A stretch of 10,168 nucleotides of DNA from Goniomonas avonlea (taxonomy: Eukaryota > Cryptophyceae > Goniomonadida > Goniomonadaceae), in NCBI GenBank assembly GCA_003573635.1, contig QUTJ01031166.1:1-10168 (forward strand). Direction: 5' to 3'. Shown piece after piece: positions 9,601 through 10,168 of the stretch. A model generated the notes under the pieces. That model was not told the origin of the DNA, ran no database searches, and saw only the letters and a program-made list of their open reading frames with translations. Position numbers and translations under genes: made by a program. How positions within the stretch are numbered: position 1 is the stretch's first letter; every line of letters begins with the position of its first letter.

Positions 9601-10139
9601 CAGTGACGGGGAAGACAGCTACGAGCCCGCTGCGGCGAAGAAGAAGCCGGCAGCAAAGGCTGCCGCTGCTAAGGCTCCGGCTGCGGCCAAGAAGGCCCCA
9701 GCTCCCAAGAAGGCGCCGGCTAAGAGCAAGGCGCTTGCCCTGCCGAGTGACGAGGAGGAGGACCCCTTTGCGTTTGACGATGCCAAGCCCAAGGCAGCCA
9801 AGGGCAAGGCCGCCGCAGGTTCGTGTATTTTTGCGAATTCAAGGCAGGGAAAACGCTGGTACTTGCTGCTGCGATGTTTTGTTGCTGGCAGCCAGTGCCA
9901 GAGCACTGTGTTGTCTGCAAAGGGCCGCAACAAACCACTCTTACCCCCACACAGCTTTCAAGGCGGCCGTAGCCCCCAAAGCGGCGGCAGCACCCAAGGC
10001 CAAGGCTGCCCCTAAGGAGAAGCCCGCACTCAAGGCCAAGCCTGCCGCCAAGAAGAAGGTTGCTGACTCCGACTCTGAAGGTGACGCGGACATTGCCGGC
10101 TCCTTCGACGCCCCGCCTAAGGCTCAGCCGGGTGCGTGA
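2215..10139 (+). CDS. TOP2: DNA topoisomerase II, 23 exons (possibly 24), 3' end uncertain
   Basis: Homodimeric nuclear type IIA topoisomerase that passes one duplex through an ATP-gated double-strand break in another. Exons: 2215-2604, 2655-2756, 2802-3092, 3139-3306, 3354-3419, 3468-3672, 3738-3931, 4069-4287, 4338-4556, 4799-5245, 5432-5536, 5731-5882, 6120-6228, 6348-6436, 6576-6660, 6809-6883, 6996-7075, 7318-7486, 7659-7817, 8040-8273, 8495-8858, 9066-9818, 9955-10131 or 10139. All introns are GT-AG and all joins keep frame. Key residues: Glu94/Asn98 in [15 protein letters not shown] near 168-175, QTK 382-384, EGDSAK 467-472, DQDPDGSH 544-551, catalytic Arg797-Tyr798 in TRYIFT. The ATG at 2215 has G at -3 and G at +4, and the family core starts about 40 residues later. 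Length is about 1619 residues if TGA 10137-10139 is used, similar to metazoan and plant enzymes. That TGA overlaps a GTGCGT donor, so another exon may follow. Confidence 0.96.
3738..4556 (+). other. TOP2: TOP2 exons 7-9: TOPRIM metal-binding domain
   Basis: Encodes residues 408 to 618. The order [43 protein letters not shown] and [11 protein letters not shown] is the type II topoisomerase TOPRIM domain. Glu467 and the aspartates of DQDPD (544, 546, 548) are the expected Mg ligands for cleavage and religation. Intron 7 (137 nt) falls directly after EGDSAK and intron 8 (50 nt) between TDQ and DPDG, so the metal-binding residues come from three separate exons. Intron 7 has a clear branch-site candidate, GCTAAC, about 15 nt before its CAG. 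Confidence 0.94.
7871..7914 (+). repeat. TOP2: GT-rich TGGCTG-type microsatellite in TOP2 intron 19
   Basis: Short tandem runs of TGGCTG and TGTG lie just upstream of the acceptor of the candidate 60-nt exon. In RNA this would be a GU-rich tract, a type of element bound by CELF-like or TDP-43-like splicing regulators in animals (inference only). Confidence 0.7.
7934..7993 (+). other. TOP2: candidate 20-codon exon inside TOP2 intron 19
   Basis: A 60-nt stretch preceded by an excellent acceptor (GTTTTTGCAG) and followed by a strong donor (GTGCGTGAG) of the type used elsewhere in this gene. It is open in the phase-0 frame shared by exons 19 and 20 and would insert 20 Ala/Ser/Val-rich residues into the acidic linker before the YDYLLGM motif. 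If used, intron 19 (222 nt) becomes two introns of 116 and 46 nt. Homology cannot decide, because this linker is variable in the family. Confidence 0.5.
8274..8494 (+). other. TOP2: TOP2 intron 20 with hairpins and CA-rich tract
   Basis: A 221-nt intron with donor GTGTGT and acceptor TTAG. It contains a perfect 6-bp GC-rich inverted repeat, CCCGGT/ACCGGG, with a 6-nt loop at 8424-8441. A wider pair, CCGGGT/ACCCGG, sits at 8321-8350. CA-rich stretches are at 8405-8418 and about 8449-8485. No reading frame of interest was seen. Confidence 0.75.
8495..10131 (+). other. TOP2: TOP2 exons 21-23: low-complexity C-terminal domain
   Basis: Encodes residues 1187 to about 1618, the regulatory tail, which in this family is poorly conserved, carries nuclear localisation signals and is heavily phosphorylated. 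It opens with a basic cluster ([10 protein letters not shown]), a plausible nuclear localisation signal, then an acidic run ([13 protein letters not shown]). Ala/Lys/Pro-rich blocks then alternate with Ser-Asp-Glu blocks such as VSDDEDS, DSDSEEE and DSDEDD, which fit the casein kinase 2 consensus. [10 protein letters not shown] near the end of exon 21 resembles the short SL-x-x-RL motif at this point in other eukaryotic tails. Introns 21 and 22 and the possible intron after exon 23 are all phase 1. Confidence 0.88.
9206..9430 (+). repeat. 93-bp in-frame tandem repeat, 2.4 copies
   Basis: Two copies of a 31-codon unit (9206-9298 and 9299-9391) are identical base for base by eye. A third partial copy of 13 codons (9392-9430) differs by one synonymous change (CCG to CCC). 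Each unit reads [14 protein letters not shown], then a basic AKPKGKR stretch, then [10 protein letters not shown] diverged relative, [14 protein letters not shown], sits in exon 21 (encoded around 8581-8625), so the tail probably grew by repeated duplication of this motif. Confidence 0.95.
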
Positions 10140-10168
10140 CTGTTCTTGTCTGGGCGCGCGTGCCCACT

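Noticed and set aside
1-10168. CRISPR arrays, insertion sequences, tRNA or rRNA genes, viral genes
   Set aside because: I saw no spaced direct repeats, transposase motifs, tRNA cloverleaf or rRNA signature, and no viral-type protein; the main sequence repeat is inside a coding exon.

Overview
The window is eukaryotic nuclear DNA. It holds two complete or nearly complete genes with many GT-AG introns, arranged head to head. There is no sign of a prokaryotic, plasmid or viral origin. The exons are GC-rich and several introns are under 50 nt, which suggests a compact genome of a unicellular eukaryote (protist). The sequence alone does not name the lineage.

Layout. Positions 1-849 hold no gene I can support. 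They include a purine-rich tract at 481-543 and the presumed 3' flank of the minus-strand gene. Positions 2072-850 (minus strand, three exons) encode a predicted 376-residue alpha/beta hydrolase of the ABHD18 (DUF2048) family with a complete Ser-Asp-His triad. Positions 2073-2214 are a 142-bp gap between the two start codons and probably act as a shared bidirectional promoter. From 2215 to at least 10131 the plus strand encodes DNA topoisomerase II in 23 exons, or 24 if a 60-nt candidate exon is real. All hallmark motifs are intact: the GHKL ATP site, QTK loop, EGDSAK and DxDxD of TOPRIM, and the Arg-Tyr catalytic pair. They are followed by a long low-complexity C-terminal domain that alternates Ala/Lys/Pro-rich and Asp/Glu/Ser-rich segments.

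Every topoisomerase exon joins its neighbour in frame at a GT...AG pair, giving about 1619 residues (1639 with the candidate exon) if the last visible stop is used. That stop lies within a strong splice-donor sequence, so the gene may continue past the window.

The two products have no obvious functional link: one is a nuclear chromosome-topology enzyme, the other probably a membrane- or organelle-associated lipid hydrolase. Their pairing most likely reflects compact gene packing. I did not find a new biological system. The points most worth a second look are the exact 93-bp in-frame tandem repeat in the topoisomerase tail, a possible cassette exon between GU-rich and CA-rich introns, a sharp change in intron length along the gene, and the uncertain 3' end.
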